DNA from: Streptomyces cylindrosporus
GTDB taxonomy: Bacteria > Actinomycetota > Actinomycetes > Streptomycetales > Streptomycetaceae
Length of the DNA: 64,000 nucleotides
Direction of reading: 5' to 3'
NCBI RefSeq assembly: GCF_022698165.1
Contig: NZ_JALDAY010000007.1
Location: 124,001 to 188,000 of the forward strand
The stretch's first letter is position 1. Each line of letters opens with the position of its first letter. This document shows, one piece after another, positions 43,196 through 51,191 of this stretch. Below the pieces are notes generated by a model. The model saw only the letters and a list, made by a program, of their open reading frames with translations. It was not told the DNA's origin and did no database searches. The translations under genes were made by a program, and so were the position numbers.

Positions 43196-43297
43196 TCATT
43201 CGTCGCCGCGGTGCAGCCAGTACCAGCAGATGCCCGCCACGAGGGCCAGCAGGAAAGTGCCGGGCAGGATCAGGCCCGGGATGCGGGAGCCGGTCAT
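43196..43297 (-). CDS. 33-residue single-span membrane peptide
   Basis: An intergenic frame encodes a 33-residue peptide starting MTGSRIPGLILPG, with one hydrophobic helix (about 8-27) and a short charged tail WLHRGDE. GAAGGCC lies about 8 bases before the ATG. Hydrophobicity, the positive-outside-tail layout and GC-rich third positions favour a real small membrane protein, but at this length chance cannot be excluded. It is convergent with the phosphatase gene. No function known. Confidence 0.45.
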   Translation of the reverse strand: MTGSRIPGLILPGTFLLALVAGICWYWLHRGDE

Positions 43298-43434
43298 GGG
43301 CGGGGCCTTCGGGTCGAGCGGGCGGGACGCCGTCTACGTCGGCCCTGTGCCCATGGTGACGCGCGACGGCCCGACCCGCGTCGCGACTTTTCCCACCCGT
43401 TGCCCTGCGTTCGAGTACCGGCGGCCGGGTGGGG

Positions 43435-44094
43435 TCAGCCCGTGCCGGTCCGGGACTCCAGTGCGAGCCGGGTGTCGTTGCCGTAGACGCCGTTCTCGTC
43501 GCCCCTGATGCCGTACCAGAGCTGGAAGCGGGCCACGGCCTCCTTGAGGGTGGCGTCGTAGGTGCCGTTCGTGGAGCCGTCCTTGTAGACGTCGGGGATG
43601 CGCAGCAGGCGTTGCTGGAGGTCCGTCACCTCGGGGCCGCTGTCGCCCTCGCGGAGGGTGCCGGCGCCGTCGGGGTCGGTCGGTCCGGCCGCCGTGGGCG
43701 TCGGGGTCGCCTCGGCGGACGCGGTCGGGCTGGGGGCCGGGGTGGCGGCCTCGCCGTCGCGGCCGGGCAGCAGCAGGGCGCAGCCGAAGCCGACGAGCGC
43801 TGCCGCGCCGACGCCGATGGTGACGGCGGCCCGGCGCAGTCCCGGACCGAACCCGAACCGGTCGCCGCGCCGCGGTGTTCTGAGCTCCTCGGTGCGCACC
43901 GGCGGGAGTTCCTGGGTCTCGCCCTCGTCCCAGGAGTGCGGGTCCGGGACGGCGACGGGTTCGAGGCCGCGGGTGCCCGCCTCCATCTCCCTGAACAGCT
44001 CCGCGAGCGCGTCCGTGCGGCGCGGCCGCAGCACGACGATGGGCTCCAGCGGCGGACGGTCGTCGGGTGACCCGGATGCGGGCGGTGTGGGCAC
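43435..44094 (-). CDS. Membrane-anchored peptidoglycan-binding domain protein
   Basis: A 219-residue protein. The GTG at 44094 follows AAGGAGAGC at ideal spacing; the ATG at 44217 would add an unlikely basic stretch. A cytoplasmic, proline- and acid-rich N-terminus (about 1-85) precedes one membrane helix (about 88-108), a Pro/Thr/Ala-rich extracytoplasmic linker and a PG_binding_1 domain (about 145-215) with LREGDSGPEVTDLQQRLL and NGTYDATLKEAVARFQ. It probably tethers the membrane to the wall. The cytoplasmic part contains AELFREMEAGTRGLEPV, not recognised. Confidence 0.85.
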   Translation of the reverse strand: MPTPPASGSPDDRPPLEPIVVLRPRRTDALAELFREMEAGTRGLEPVAVPDPHSWDEGETQELPPVRTEELRTPRRGDRFGFGPGLRRAAVTIGVGAAALVGFGCALLLPGRDGEAATPAPSPTASAEATPTPTAAGPTDPDGAGTLREGDSGPEVTDLQQRLLRIPDVYKDGSTNGTYDATLKEAVARFQLWYGIRGDENGVYGNDTRLALESRTGTG

Positions 44095-44224
44095 AGTGCT
44101 CTCCTTCCGTCCCGTGACGGGACTGTCCGCCTTCCCCCGGAGTGATACGCGGCCGGGTCCCCGGAGGTTCAGGAACCAATCCACGAAGCGCTGCCGCCGG
44201 TACGATCGCCTGTCCATGCCGAGA

Positions 44225-44260
44225 GCACTGAGTTCCCTCGCGGGCGTGCACTGAGTGCCA
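44225..44260. promoter_or_regulatory. Two tandem TetR-type operator-like sites before the TetR gene
   Basis: GCACTGAGTTC (44225-44235) and the dyad GCACTGAGTGC (44248-44258) are 23 bases apart, the second just 33 bases before the TetR start. The same element recurs in two copies 22 bases apart upstream of the zinc-ribbon gene at 45061-45089. Sharing between these two promoters is strong evidence for a common regulator, most simply the TetR protein itself. Confidence 0.7.
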
Positions 44261-44290
44261 TCAGAGCGGTCCGGATGCTACGTTCCGTGC

Positions 44291-44992
44291 ATGAAGACGG
44301 AGGCGGCGGCCGCGAAGCCACCGATGCGGGACGCCCTGGTGGCGGCGGCGTTCCAGCTGTTCCTGGAGCGGGGCTACGAGCAGACGACCGTCGACGACAT
44401 CGTGGCCCTGGCCGGCGTCGGACGGCGCTCGTTCTTCCGCTACTTCCCCTCCAAGGAGGACGTGGTCTTCCCCGACCACGAGCGGTGCCTGGCCGACATG
44501 AAGGCCTACCTCGTGAACAGCGCGGACGACGACGAGCCCGTGCGGCGGGTGTGCGACGCGGCCCGGCTGGTGCTGCGGATGTACGCCGAGAACCCGACCT
44601 TCTCCGTGCAGCGCTACCGGCTCACCAAGAAGGTGCCGGGGCTGCGCGCGTACGAGCTGTCGGTGGTGTGGCGCTACGAGCGGGCGCTCGCCGAGTATCT
44701 GCGGGCGCGGTTCGCGGGCCGGCGGGACGGGACGCTCCAGGCCGATGTGATCGCGGCGGCCGTGGTGGCGGCGCACAACAACGCGCTGCGTTCCTGGCTG
44801 CGTTCGGACGGCCAGGGCGACGCGAGCGCGACGGTCGACCACGCGCTCGGATACGTGCAGTCCGCCTTCGGTACCGCGCCCGCGCCGCCGCGGGGAGAGC
44901 TACCCGAGGACGTGGTGGTCGTCGTCTCACGGCGCGACGCCCCGCTGTGGCGGGTGGTCCAGGAGATCGAGTCGGCGCTCGGCCGCGGCTGA
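44291..44992 (+). CDS. TetR family transcriptional regulator
   Basis: A 233-residue regulator. The helix-turn-helix (about 12-60) includes FQLFLERGYEQTTVDDIVAL and GRRSFFRYFPSKEDVVF; the remainder is a helical ligand domain of the type often linked to acyl-CoA-responsive regulators in actinobacteria. The ATG at 44291 fits the domain start. Duplicated palindromes lie in its own promoter and in that of the next gene, so it likely represses both. The ligand is not known; the association with a zinc-ribbon/OB-fold protein hints at acyl-CoA or polyketide-like metabolism. Confidence 0.9.
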   Translation: MKTEAAAAKPPMRDALVAAAFQLFLERGYEQTTVDDIVALAGVGRRSFFRYFPSKEDVVFPDHERCLADMKAYLVNSADDDEPVRRVCDAARLVLRMYAENPTFSVQRYRLTKKVPGLRAYELSVVWRYERALAEYLRARFAGRRDGTLQADVIAAAVVAAHNNALRSWLRSDGQGDASATVDHALGYVQSAFGTAPAPPRGELPEDVVVVVSRRDAPLWRVVQEIESALGRG

Positions 44993-45060
44993 ACCTCGCG
45001 CCCGCGCCTCTCCGCGGCCCCTCTGGCCTGCGGAAACACCTCCGCCAAATTGAGGGTACG

Positions 45061-45096
45061 CAGTGCCTTTACGGCTGACACTCAGTGCCATACATT
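45061..45096 (+). promoter_or_regulatory. Promoter of the zinc-ribbon gene overlapped by TetR-type sites
   Basis: TTTACG (45068-45073) and TACATT (45091-45096) are separated by 17 bases. The dyad GACACTCAGTGCC (45077-45089) fills the spacer, and a half-site CAGTGCC sits 22 bases upstream at 45061-45067. This mirrors the pair of sites before the TetR gene. Binding here would block polymerase. Confidence 0.65.
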
Positions 45097-45165
45097 GGGG
45101 CTGTGCACGGTGGCACAGCGAACCGCGCACGTGGGAGTCCGCCCTAGCGCAGGGAGTTGACCAGC

Positions 45166-45579
45166 GTGTACCACCACTCAGGAAGCGTTGCCCGTCAGGC
45201 CGCCGGCTCCGGGGCGGGCCTGCTCGATCCGGTGGCGTCGGACTCGGAGAGCATCGTCTTCCAGCGCTGCACCTGGTGCGGCACGGCGATGTACCACCGG
45301 CTGCTGTGTCCGGTCTGCCAGGGCAGCGACCTGCGGACGGAGCGCAGCGAGGGTGTGGGCACGGTCCGGCACGCCACGATCGTGCACCGCAACACCCCCG
45401 CCGCGCGCAATGTCTCGCTCGTCGAGCTGGCCGAGGGCTTCGTGGTGCGCGGCCGGGTGATGGGCCCGCTGATCGGCATCCACAGCGGCGACCGGGTGCG
45501 GCTGTCCACCGCCAAGGACCCGGTGCGCGGCGAGCCGGTCTTCCAGCTGGTCGACGAGCCCTACCGCGCCTGGACCTGA
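45166..45579 (+). CDS. Zinc-ribbon/OB-fold protein (DUF35/ChsH2-type)
   Basis: A 137-residue protein with a rubredoxin-like zinc ribbon (Cys35, Cys38, Cys48, Cys51: CTWCG ... CPVCQG) and a C-terminal OB fold (about 65-135; ATIVHRNTPAARNVSLVELA, VRGRVMGPLIGIHSGDRV). Proteins of this type are partners of thiolase-like or acyl-CoA-handling enzymes and supply a binding surface for CoA thioesters. No thiolase is adjacent, so the partner is elsewhere. The GTG at 45166 has AGGGAG at good spacing; the TTG at 45157 is too close. Likely controlled by the preceding TetR. Confidence 0.88.
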   Translation: MYHHSGSVARQAAGSGAGLLDPVASDSESIVFQRCTWCGTAMYHRLLCPVCQGSDLRTERSEGVGTVRHATIVHRNTPAARNVSLVELAEGFVVRGRVMGPLIGIHSGDRVRLSTAKDPVRGEPVFQLVDEPYRAWT

Positions 45580-46934
45580 CCCGCCTGCTCCACCAGCCCG
45601 GGGACCAGATCGCGTACGGCGACGGGCCGCCCGGTCTCGAAGCACCGGTTGGCGGCGAGTCCCACGGCCAGCGCGAGCGCGCCGTCCCGCTCGGTGGCGG
45701 TGGGGTGCCGCGCGCCTTCCGGATCCACCGGACTCCCACCGTCCGCGTCCACCGGCCCGAACAGCGCGTCGAGCATGCGCGGGTCTCCCCCGCCGTGGGC
45801 CTCGTGTGCGGCGTCCAGGGGGATGTCGACGGGCGGTTTCCACAGCGGGCGCAGTGTGAGCCGCGCGCCGCCCGCGTGCTCGGCGGCCGTGTCGCCGTGC
45901 AGGGCACCGCTGTTGGAGGTCACCCGGGTGACCGGGGCCTGCCAGCGGCTCTCCTCGACCTCCAGTTCCAGCCGGCCCGCGCTGCCGTTGAACATCACGC
46001 GGTAGCCCTCCCACGGCGAGTACGCGGTGAGGTGGTACGTCATCGTCGCCCCGCGCGTGTGGCGGACGAGGACCGCCATGTCGTCCTCGATGGTGACCGG
46101 CCCGCCGAAGACATTGCGGTCGCGGAGGTATCCGTCGTCCTGCTCGGCGTCGAGGTAGAGGGCGCGCAGGGTGTCGTTGGCCGCGAGGTCCAGGGCGAAG
46201 GGGTCGTCGGCGGCGGCTTCGGCGCCGTGGGCGCGCTCGTACGCGCGGCGCAGTCCGTGGCGTTCGCCCGCGTCACGGCCGTAGAAGGCGAGCCGTCCGT
46301 AGCCGAAGACCTCCTGCGGCTCGTCGGCGAGCCACCAGTTGACCAGGTCGAAGTGGTGGCTCGACTTGTGGACCATCAGGCCGCCGCTGTTGTGCTTCTC
46401 GCGGTGCCAGCGGCGGAAGTAGTCGGCGCCGTGCCGGGTGTCGAGGAGCCACTCGAAGTGGACGGAGAGGATCTCGCCGATCCGCCCCTCGGCGAGCAGG
46501 GCGCGGACCTTCTCGTGGACGGGGTTGAAGCGGTAGTTGAAGGCGACGGTGAGTGAGTTGCCGGTGGCCTTCACCGTGTCGAGGATGCGTGCGCAGCGGG
46601 CCGCGTCGACGGTCATCGGCTTCTCGGTGACGACCCGGCAGCCCGCCCGCAGGGCGGGGACGATGTAGCGGTCGTGTTCGGCGTCGACGGTGGTGACGAC
46701 GACCTCGTCGATGTCCTCCTTGGCGAGCATGTCGGCGAAGCGGTCGGGTTCCCAGGTGGTGGCGGCGGGTTCGCCGGCGGCGGTGAGCAGGCCGTTGTGG
46801 AAGGCCATCCGGGTCGGGTTCGGGTCGCACAGGGCGGCCAGGCGGTGGCCGGGGCGGGCGGCGAGGCCGCGGGTGAAGGTCTGGGCGCGGTGGCCGGTGC
46901 CGACGATCGCGGCGCGCAAGGGGGTTCGGCTCAT
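45561..46934 (-). CDS. Gfo/Idh/MocA family oxidoreductase
   Basis: A 457-residue NAD(P)-dependent sugar-dehydrogenase-like protein. The Rossmann fold starts RAAIVGTGHRAQTF, the catalytic-lysine motif is TEKPMTVD (about 107-114), and the C-terminal domain contains GGLMVHKSSHHFDLVNWWL, a conserved histidine region. It is longer than average for the family because of an insertion around residues 220-270. Substrate unknown. Its 3' end overlaps the convergent zinc-ribbon gene by 19 bases. Confidence 0.9.
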   Translation of the reverse strand: MSRTPLRAAIVGTGHRAQTFTRGLAARPGHRLAALCDPNPTRMAFHNGLLTAAGEPAATTWEPDRFADMLAKEDIDEVVVTTVDAEHDRYIVPALRAGCRVVTEKPMTVDAARCARILDTVKATGNSLTVAFNYRFNPVHEKVRALLAEGRIGEILSVHFEWLLDTRHGADYFRRWHREKHNSGGLMVHKSSHHFDLVNWWLADEPQEVFGYGRLAFYGRDAGERHGLRRAYERAHGAEAAADDPFALDLAANDTLRALYLDAEQDDGYLRDRNVFGGPVTIEDDMAVLVRHTRGATMTYHLTAYSPWEGYRVMFNGSAGRLELEVEESRWQAPVTRVTSNSGALHGDTAAEHAGGARLTLRPLWKPPVDIPLDAAHEAHGGGDPRMLDALFGPVDADGGSPVDPEGARHPTATERDGALALAVGLAANRCFETGRPVAVRDLVPGLVEQAGQVQAR

Positions 46935-47136
46935 GGGGGTGCCCTATCCCGGAGGCCCGACGCGCATGCCTGTCCGGCCAGGATGGCGCGAACGTGTCGG
47001 CGGATGTCGATCACATTCCCGTACACAGACAACCCACAGGCTCTTCTTCACGTCCTCCGGTACGCGAGAGGCCTCCGCTGACCAACGGGGTGCCTGAGCT
47101 CGCGACTTGAGGATCGCAAGACGAAGGAGGGGCATC

Positions 47137-49917
47137 TTGATCCGTGCCCGGCGAATAGGGGTGGCCGCTGTGGCGGTGCTCGCGGTGGCGGGGGGATCGC
47201 CAGGGTTGGCACAGGCGGCGCAGCCGTCGGATGCCGGACCGTCGGCGGTGGTGACCGACAACGGCGGTGGTATGCCGCCCGGTTGGCGGGTCACCGGTGA
47301 GGGGGCCGGCCGGCAGCTGGTGTGGCGTTCGAGCGCGCCGGTCGCGATGGGGGACGCGCGCGTCGACTTCTACGCGGGCGGGCGGCTGCTCGGCCATCCG
47401 GAACCGGGGAAGGACGGGCGCACGTTCCGTCTCGACCTCGCGGACGCCGGAGCGTCGAGCCCGCTGAAGGACCTTGAAGTGCGCGCAGGCGGACGGGAGT
47501 TGAACGCCGCCGGGCGTTCCGAGACGCCGCGCGGCCGGAGTTCGGTGACGGCCGCCCGGCCGCCCGCGCAACTCCCGGCGAACTCCGTCGACCCGGGCAA
47601 GCCGGGCTCGTACCGCACGACCACCGGCGAGTACGACCTCGACCCGGTGAAGCTGCCCGACTTCCCCCAGCCGGTCGAGATGAAAGCCGTGGTGGTCGCG
47701 CCGAAGGGCGCCACCGGCAAGCGGCCTCTCGCCCTGTTCCTGCACGGCCGCCACGCCACCTGCTACAAGGGCGAGGACGTGACCGGCGACTGGCCCTGCC
47801 CGCAGGGGACCAAGCCGATCCCCAGCTACCGCGGCTATCTGCGCGACCAGCAACTCCTCGCCTCGCAGGGCTATGTGACCGTCTCCATCTCCGCCAACGG
47901 CATCAACGGCCAGGACTACGCGGCCGAGGACGGCGGCGCCCAGGCCCGTTCCTCACTGGTCCGGCAGCACCTGGCCCGCTGGGCCGACTGGGCGGCGAAC
48001 CCGGGCTCGGCGCCCGCCGTCGTGCGGGACGCGCCGAAGGCCGACCTCTCCCGCGTGCTGCTCGTCGGGCACTCGCGCGGCGGCGAGGGCGTCAACCGTG
48101 CCGCGCTGGACAGCCTCTACCCGCCGCCCGCCGCGCAGGACGGCTACCACGGCCCGGTGCGCTGGCACATCCGCGGCAACGTGCTGATCGGACCGACGAT
48201 CTTCGGCCAGAACCCGGTCGCGGACGTGCCGTCGACGACGATCCTGCCGGGCTGCGACGGCGACGTCTCCGACCTCCAGGGCGAGGTGTTCGTCGACGGC
48301 ACCCGCGGGATCAGCCGCGGCAAGGCGCTGCACAGCGCCGTGTACGTGGTCGGCGCGAACCACAACTTCTTCAACACAGAGTGGACTCCAGGGCAGGCCC
48401 AGGCGCCCTCGGACGACGACTTCTACGACGACCCGCAGCAGCGGGACCCGGTGTGCTCGCCGGGCACCGCGACCCGGCTGACGGCCAACCAGCAGCACAA
48501 GGCGGGCAGCACCTACATCGCGGCGGCGGCCCGGCTGTTCGTCGCGGGCGACGACAAGGTACGGCCGCTGCTGGACGGTTCCGGAAAGCGCGCGCCCTCC
48601 GCGGATCCCGCGCGCGTGCTCACCCACGCGGTCGGCGCGAACCGCGCCGGCGGATTCCTGCCGGACGGCAGCATGTCGGTGACGGGCGCACGGCTGTGCT
48701 CGGCCGTCGACCCGGACGTGAACGTGGCCTGCCTGGGCCCCGGCACCAAGGGCTCCTCACCGCACTTCGCGCAGTGGGAGACCGAGCGCGAGGTCGGCCG
48801 CCGCGCCGTCGCACTGCACTGGCCCCGCGCCGGATCCGCCGTGCAGGTACGCCCCGGCACGCCGGTGAAGCTCGCCGGTGCCAAGGACCTCGCCCTGCGT
48901 GTGATCGTCCCGCCGGGCTCGACCGGCACGAAGCTCGACGTGTCCCTCACCGACACCCACGGCAGGCGGGCCGGCCTCGGCCGCGTCACCGTCGACGGGC
49001 TGCCGGGCACCGAGCGCACCGCCTCCTACTGGGCCCGCGAGGTCCGCGTCCCGCTCACCGCCGCGACCCGGGCCGGCCTCGACCTCGGGCACGTCAAGTC
49101 CCTTGAGTTGACGCCGCGTTCGACCAAGGGACGGGCCTGGCTGATGGACGCATGGGGCTGGCGGCCCGGCACCCCGGCGGTGCGGGAGGCCGCGCTGCCG
49201 CGCGTCGACATCGGCCGTACGACCGTCAAGGAGGGCGACTCCGGCACCCGCACGTACACGGTGCCGGTGCAGGTCTCCGGGCAGGGCAGCGGCCAGGTGC
49301 GCGTCTACGTCGTCGACCCGGCCACCGGCAGGACGAAGCAGCACCTGGCGACCGTCCGGCCCGGCGGCCACGACATCGACGTACCGGTGACGGTGAAGGG
49401 CAACACCCGCTTCTCGTACGACGTCGACAACACCGTGCTGGTCAAGGCCGTCCGGGGTGCCGTCATCGGCGCCTACCGCGGCGGGGTGACCGTGCGGAAC
49501 GACGATCCGATGCCCACGATCGGCGTTGAGCCGGTGGCGGACCGGGTCACCGAGGGGCAGCCCCTGAAGTGGAAGGTGACGCTGTCCGAGGCGGCCGACG
49601 TGGACCTCGGCGTGTACTTCGCGATCGCCCCGGTCACCAGTGGCCCGGAGCTGTCCACAAAGGACGTGGACCCGGCGTGGCTGGAGAGCGCCTCGGGCGA
49701 GAAGCCGGATCCGGAACGCCCGCTGTCCTCGGTCCAGTACCTGTACCTGGGCGCGGACATCCCGGCCGGCAAGCTCAGCGGCGAGGTGGACCTGCCCACG
49801 GTCAAGGACCAGGTCACCGAGCCCGCCGAGTCGGTGCTCTTCCGACTGACCGACGACAACGGCGACCCGAGGCCCGGCGGCCCGGAGCTCAAGGGCACGG
49901 TGGTGGACGCGTCGTAG
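47137..49917 (+). CDS. Large secreted alpha/beta hydrolase with C-terminal beta domains
   Basis: A 926-residue exported protein. The start is a TTG at 47137 directly after AAGGAGGGG, giving a Sec signal (IRARRIGVAAVAVLAVAGG, cleavage near AQA-AQ). Residues about 155-450 are an alpha/beta hydrolase: oxyanion segment LALFLHGRHATCYKG and nucleophile elbow GHSRGGEG (Ser about 313), with GANHNFFNTEW carrying the likely catalytic histidine. The last ~300 residues include Calx-beta-like repeats (KEGDSGTRTYTVPVQV, RVTEGQPLKWKVTLSEAADV). Substrate, an ester or polymer, is unknown. A GC-rich terminator hairpin follows. Confidence 0.88.
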   Translation: MIRARRIGVAAVAVLAVAGGSPGLAQAAQPSDAGPSAVVTDNGGGMPPGWRVTGEGAGRQLVWRSSAPVAMGDARVDFYAGGRLLGHPEPGKDGRTFRLDLADAGASSPLKDLEVRAGGRELNAAGRSETPRGRSSVTAARPPAQLPANSVDPGKPGSYRTTTGEYDLDPVKLPDFPQPVEMKAVVVAPKGATGKRPLALFLHGRHATCYKGEDVTGDWPCPQGTKPIPSYRGYLRDQQLLASQGYVTVSISANGINGQDYAAEDGGAQARSSLVRQHLARWADWAANPGSAPAVVRDAPKADLSRVLLVGHSRGGEGVNRAALDSLYPPPAAQDGYHGPVRWHIRGNVLIGPTIFGQNPVADVPSTTILPGCDGDVSDLQGEVFVDGTRGISRGKALHSAVYVVGANHNFFNTEWTPGQAQAPSDDDFYDDPQQRDPVCSPGTATRLTANQQHKAGSTYIAAAARLFVAGDDKVRPLLDGSGKRAPSADPARVLTHAVGANRAGGFLPDGSMSVTGARLCSAVDPDVNVACLGPGTKGSSPHFAQWETEREVGRRAVALHWPRAGSAVQVRPGTPVKLAGAKDLALRVIVPPGSTGTKLDVSLTDTHGRRAGLGRVTVDGLPGTERTASYWAREVRVPLTAATRAGLDLGHVKSLELTPRSTKGRAWLMDAWGWRPGTPAVREAALPRVDIGRTTVKEGDSGTRTYTVPVQVSGQGSGQVRVYVVDPATGRTKQHLATVRPGGHDIDVPVTVKGNTRFSYDVDNTVLVKAVRGAVIGAYRGGVTVRNDDPMPTIGVEPVADRVTEGQPLKWKVTLSEAADVDLGVYFAIAPVTSGPELSTKDVDPAWLESASGEKPDPERPLSSVQYLYLGADIPAGKLSGEVDLPTVKDQVTEPAESVLFRLTDDNGDPRPGGPELKGTVVDAS

Positions 49918-49938
49918 CCCGGCACGAGCCGTGACGGC

Positions 49939-49976
49939 GGCCGCGCGGTTCCCCACGGGGGGGGCGTCGCGCGGCC
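49939..49976. terminator. Bidirectional terminator hairpin
   Basis: GGCCGCGCG (49939-49947) pairs with CGCGCGGCC (49968-49976), extended by one more pair, around a 20-base loop containing a run of eight G. It lies between two convergent genes, where it can serve both. Confidence 0.7.
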
Positions 49977-49985
49977 GTACGCGTC

Positions 49986-50372
49986 TCAGGCGTCGAGCGT
50001 GACGCGGATGCCGACGGTTCCCTTCAGGCCCCGGCGCAGGCGGCTGCCGAGCAGGGTGAGACGGCCGACGATGCCGTACTTGCGGGCGATCAGCTGCCGG
50101 TAGCGGGCGACGGTCGCCTCGTCGGTGATCTCGGCGGTGGCGGGGAGCTGGGCGCCGGTGGGGTTGCCCCGCAGGTCGCAGGGGCCGACCAGGACATCCC
50201 CGCGGGCCCTGATGCGCTTGACCTTCCAGGAGTCGGCGACCGTCCACACACCGAGCGTGTCGCCGTCGCGCACCACCCACACCGGGGTGGCGACCGGGGT
50301 GCCGTTCTTGCGGTAGCTCGTGATCAGCAGGTACTTGCCCGCGCCGAGCCGCTCCAGCGACGTGTCGTCCAT
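49986..50372 (-). CDS. PPOX-class, probably F420-dependent, oxidoreductase-like protein
   Basis: A 128-residue split-barrel flavin/F420-binding fold protein (SLERLGAGKYLLITSYRKNG, TPVWVVRDGDTLGVWT, RIRARGDVLVGPCDLRG, then GIVGRLTLLGSRLRRG). This arrangement matches actinobacterial TIGR03666/Rv2061c-like F420-binding proteins. The ATG at 50372 has no ribosome site; TAGACT lies 6 bases upstream, placing transcription start on the ATG. That -10 box overlaps the TAG stop of the upstream DJ-1 gene. Substrate unknown. Confidence 0.85.
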   Translation of the reverse strand: MDDTSLERLGAGKYLLITSYRKNGTPVATPVWVVRDGDTLGVWTVADSWKVKRIRARGDVLVGPCDLRGNPTGAQLPATAEITDEATVARYRQLIARKYGIVGRLTLLGSRLRRGLKGTVGIRVTLDA

Positions 50373-50378
50373 GCCGGA

Positions 50379-50384
50379 AGTCTA
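50379..50384 (-). promoter_or_regulatory. -10 element of a leaderless promoter overlapping a stop codon
   Basis: TAGACT on the minus strand, a strong Streptomyces -10 form, 6 bases before the ATG at 50372. Its first three bases are the TAG stop of the DJ-1 family gene. A -35 match is not evident. Confidence 0.6.
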
Positions 50385-51140
50385 GGCACCCGGTCTCGCC
50401 CGGAGCAGCTCCAGGTAGCGGCGGGCGAAGAAGTACGCGTCCCCCGGCCAGCGCGCGGACAGGTAGTGGCCGTCCTGGACGACGAAGGCGGGCGAGTCGT
50501 CGGTGGCCGTGCCGCGCCGGGTCAGGACACGCGGGCCGCGCTCGAACTGTCCGCTCGGGTCGGTGAGGGCGGCGCGCACCTCGTCCTCCACGTAGGCCGG
50601 GTAGGTGCGGTAGTAGCGGCCCAGGCGCCAGGCGGTGGTCAGGTAGGCGGTGCGTTCCATGTACTTCGGCAGGCAGGTCGTCCGGTGGCCCGCCAGGACG
50701 CTGCGGCCGGTGGCCGGGTCCTCGGCGCGGGCCAGGACCAGCACGCCGTGGCAGATCGCGCCGACCGGCCGGCCCAGCGCCCAGAACCGGGCGACCTGCC
50801 GCTGGAGCGAGGCGGAGCCGAGGTACTGCCGCATGCCGGGCGCGTGGCCGCCGGGCAGCAGCAGTCCGTCGTACGCCGTGACGTCCACGTCGGCCCAGGC
50901 GGCGGGCGCGGTGAACTCCGGGGCGGCGGTGAGCTGCTCGTAGAACCGCTTGGGTTCGTCCTCGGCGCCGAGCTGCCCGAAGAGCACGCCGGTCAGCAGC
51001 CGCGGGTCCGCCGCGGGCCGGGTGCCGGCGCGTTCGGTGGCGAAGACGACCTGGTGTCCGGCGTCGGTGAGCAGCCGCCAGGGGACGGCCACCTCCGTGA
51101 CGTCGAAGTCACGGTCGGGGAGCGGCATCAGCACACGCAT
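50382..51140 (-). CDS. DJ-1/PfpI family protein
   Basis: A 252-residue protein of the DJ-1/PfpI superfamily. It begins RVLMPLPDRDFDVTEVAVPW, has the glutamate region around DEPKRFYEQL, the LLLPGGHAPGMRQYLG segment and the nucleophile-elbow cysteine in AICHGVLVLAR (about 137-147). Members are glyoxalases, chaperone-like or amidotransferase-like proteins; there is no AraC domain here. The ATG at 51140 lacks a ribosome site, with CATGAT 6 bases before it. Same-strand neighbour of the PPOX-type gene. Confidence 0.88.
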   Translation of the reverse strand: MRVLMPLPDRDFDVTEVAVPWRLLTDAGHQVVFATERAGTRPAADPRLLTGVLFGQLGAEDEPKRFYEQLTAAPEFTAPAAWADVDVTAYDGLLLPGGHAPGMRQYLGSASLQRQVARFWALGRPVGAICHGVLVLARAEDPATGRSVLAGHRTTCLPKYMERTAYLTTAWRLGRYYRTYPAYVEDEVRAALTDPSGQFERGPRVLTRRGTATDDSPAFVVQDGHYLSARWPGDAYFFARRYLELLRARPGA

Positions 51141-51191
51141 GGGCCCATCATGCAGGGCCGTCACGTGCCCATGACACCCGCCCCGCCCAGC

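Noticed and set aside
47137..49917. Polyhydroxybutyrate depolymerase or cutinase identity for the secreted hydrolase
   Set aside because: The nucleophile elbow and length do not match these families closely enough to name a substrate.
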